This document shows positions 62,926 through 64,000 of a stretch of DNA of 64,000 nucleotides, one piece after another. The first letter of the stretch is position 1. Every line of letters begins with the position of its first letter. The stretch comes from Ligilactobacillus saerimneri DSM 16049 (lineage in GTDB: Bacteria > Bacillota > Bacilli > Lactobacillales > Lactobacillaceae): contig NZ_AUHQ01000002.1 of the NCBI RefSeq assembly GCF_000423265.1, positions 62,001 through 126,000 on the forward strand. Reading direction: 5' to 3'. The notes under the pieces were generated by a model. It was not told the DNA's origin. It ran no database searches and was given only the letters and a program-made list of their open reading frames with translations. The translations under genes were made by a program, and so were the position numbers.

Positions 62926-63651
62926 ATGGGAATGAAGAATTTTGTTGTAGAACCATCCTTTTGGGAACTGTTTCCCAAAGGACAAATCAATGTTGCGGTA
63001 TTTACTAACGTTGATAATCATGATTCAGCTTTAGCACCCGAAGTACGGGAGGGATTACTAACAACTGCTAGTCAGGCAGCGCAGAAGTTCTTGACCGCAG
63101 AGCAATTTGCCCAAAATCAAGTAGTTCAAGAATGGCGTCAGGCTTATCAGCAGTTCAAAAAGAAGAAAGGAGCACGGTCTTCGATCGAAGCTTTGCTAAA
63201 GCGGGTTGATCAGGGGCGGACCTTTGATCCTATTAGTCCCTTAGTTGATATCTACAACAGCATCTCACTGACGTATGGTGTGCCTTGCGGGATGGAAGAT
63301 TGCGCTAAGGTAGATGGGACTATGAAGTTAGGTTTGGCTCAAGGTGGAGAGTCATTCTGGCCTTTGGGCGCAGAAAAGGATGATCCGGCGCGCACAGGTG
63401 AATTGATTTATAGCGACGATACTGGTGCTATCTGCCGGAGTTTGAACTGGCGGGAAGGGGCACGGACGATGTTGACAGACGAGTCAACCACAGTGATTGC
63501 CTTTATGGAATCAGTAAATGAGGCTCAAGCCCAACGAGCAGATCAGGCTATGACTGAATTGGTTCAAAAGATGGAACATGTCATGGGCGCAACTGTTTTG
63601 CAGACTGCCACTATTACGCCCGAACAACAAGCGCCAGTAACGCTCGACTAG
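62926..63651 (+). CDS. B3/4-domain protein
   Basis: A 241-residue protein of the B3/B4 tRNA-binding domain family, related to the editing domain of phenylalanyl-tRNA synthetase beta chain. Typical are QFKKKKGARSSIEALLKRV, PLVDIYNSISLTYGVPCGMEDCAKV and RSLNWREGARTMLTD. Stand-alone members may act on tRNA or amino acids; function is not established. ATG at 62926 follows AAAGGAGAG; an upstream in-frame extension overlaps the GNAT gene in another frame and is not real. Confidence 0.88.
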   Translation: MGMKNFVVEPSFWELFPKGQINVAVFTNVDNHDSALAPEVREGLLTTASQAAQKFLTAEQFAQNQVVQEWRQAYQQFKKKKGARSSIEALLKRVDQGRTFDPISPLVDIYNSISLTYGVPCGMEDCAKVDGTMKLGLAQGGESFWPLGAEKDDPARTGELIYSDDTGAICRSLNWREGARTMLTDESTTVIAFMESVNEAQAQRADQAMTELVQKMEHVMGATVLQTATITPEQQAPVTLD

Positions 63652-63702
63652 GCTAGTGAGAGAAAGGGAACTGCATCAAATATTTTTATGAGGTGAAAAT
63701 CA

Positions 63703-64000
63703 ATGACAACTGAATTACATGCACCATATCATATTGCAATGCCAACTGCTTTCAATGCTGATGAGAGTTTAAATGCTGTTAATACTATTAAATATATGTG
63801 CTATTTGAAGGCACAGGGGGTTGAGTCAGCTATGGTTTCTGGCACAACTGGGGAACAACATAGCATGACAGCTGATGAAAAGATTGCTTTGGTAGATGAG
63901 ATCGACCGTCATCCGGAACTGGCCGATGATTTTGAAGTGATCTTTGGCGTAGCTAGCATTCGAGAAAGGGAAGCAATGCGGTTAGCTCATCGGGTTGAAG
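63703..64000 (+). CDS. Dihydrodipicolinate synthase-family protein (C-terminus outside window)
   Basis: The first 99 residues of a DapA/N-acetylneuraminate lyase superfamily TIM-barrel are visible. HIAMPTAFNADESLN and the SGTTGEQHSMTADEKIALV segment (residues about 46-64) match the GTTGE carboxylate-binding motif. In full-length members a Schiff-base Lys lies later, beyond the window. AGGTG precedes the ATG. Function as true DapA needs the missing part. Confidence 0.85.
   Translation, partial: MTTELHAPYHIAMPTAFNADESLNAVNTIKYMCYLKAQGVESAMVSGTTGEQHSMTADEKIALVDEIDRHPELADDFEVIFGVASIREREAMRLAHRVE

Overview
The window reads as a chromosomal segment of a lactic acid bacterium (Lactobacillaceae). 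Signs of this are YSIRK-type and LPxTG surface proteins, a WxL cell-surface cluster, T-box and PyrR leader RNAs, PTS sugar operons, a bifunctional AdhE, and many Lactobacillus-style transporters and GNAT enzymes. AdhE fits a heterofermentative lifestyle, but the species cannot be fixed from sequence alone. I saw no rRNA, tRNA, CRISPR array or prophage. Three ParB-binding parS-like palindromes (about 11.97, 25.65 and 40.62 kb) suggest the segment lies in the origin half of the chromosome.

Layout. 1-7.4 kb: partial GNAT, alkyladenine glycosylase, DUF488 protein, PyrR-attenuated uracil permease, a three-gene WxL cluster, NUDIX hydrolase. 7.4-12 kb: trehalose locus (PTS EIIABC, frameshifted in a G6 tract; divergent treR-treC with paired TreR operators). 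12-19 kb: LytTR/DUF3021 pair, small nitroreductase and GNAT, a gene-free block with four minus-strand terminator-like hairpins, an unknown protein, DyP peroxidase, YbjQ, macro-domain protein, secreted nuclease lipoprotein. 19-30 kb: MFS transporter, threonine genes (thrC divergent from hom-thrB), CynX-type MFS, DXS-like transketolase, DMT transporter, L,D-transpeptidase. 30-38.5 kb: AdhE, T-box-controlled prolyl-type aminopeptidase plus OppA-like lipoprotein, esterase, amino-acid permease, small membrane protein.

38.5-41.6 kb: a TrpXYZ-type ABC transporter preceded by a strong promoter, a 16-codon leader peptide (one Trp codon), mutually exclusive hairpins and two terminators. This looks like ribosome-mediated attenuation and is the most striking regulatory structure here. 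41.6-50.6 kb: a fused GNAT protein, sugar O-acetyltransferase, and two adjacent wall-anchored adhesins; the second is split by an amber codon inside a 51-bp tandem duplication. An IS30-family deletion derivative with both terminal repeats follows.

51-64 kb: an ascorbate-type PTS operon (PRD regulator carrying EIIB- and EIIA-like domains, EIIB, EIIC, small transaldolase), divergent adenosine deaminase and AzgA-type purine permease, GNAT, BioY, cytochrome-b5-like protein, aldo/keto reductase, nitroreductase divergent from a MarR regulator with a clear operator, GNAT, a B3/4-domain protein, and the start of a DapA-family lyase.

Recurring intergenic hairpins of the GGCTGGGAGAAAA type, three of them followed by related tails of about 120 bp, form a dispersed repeat family.
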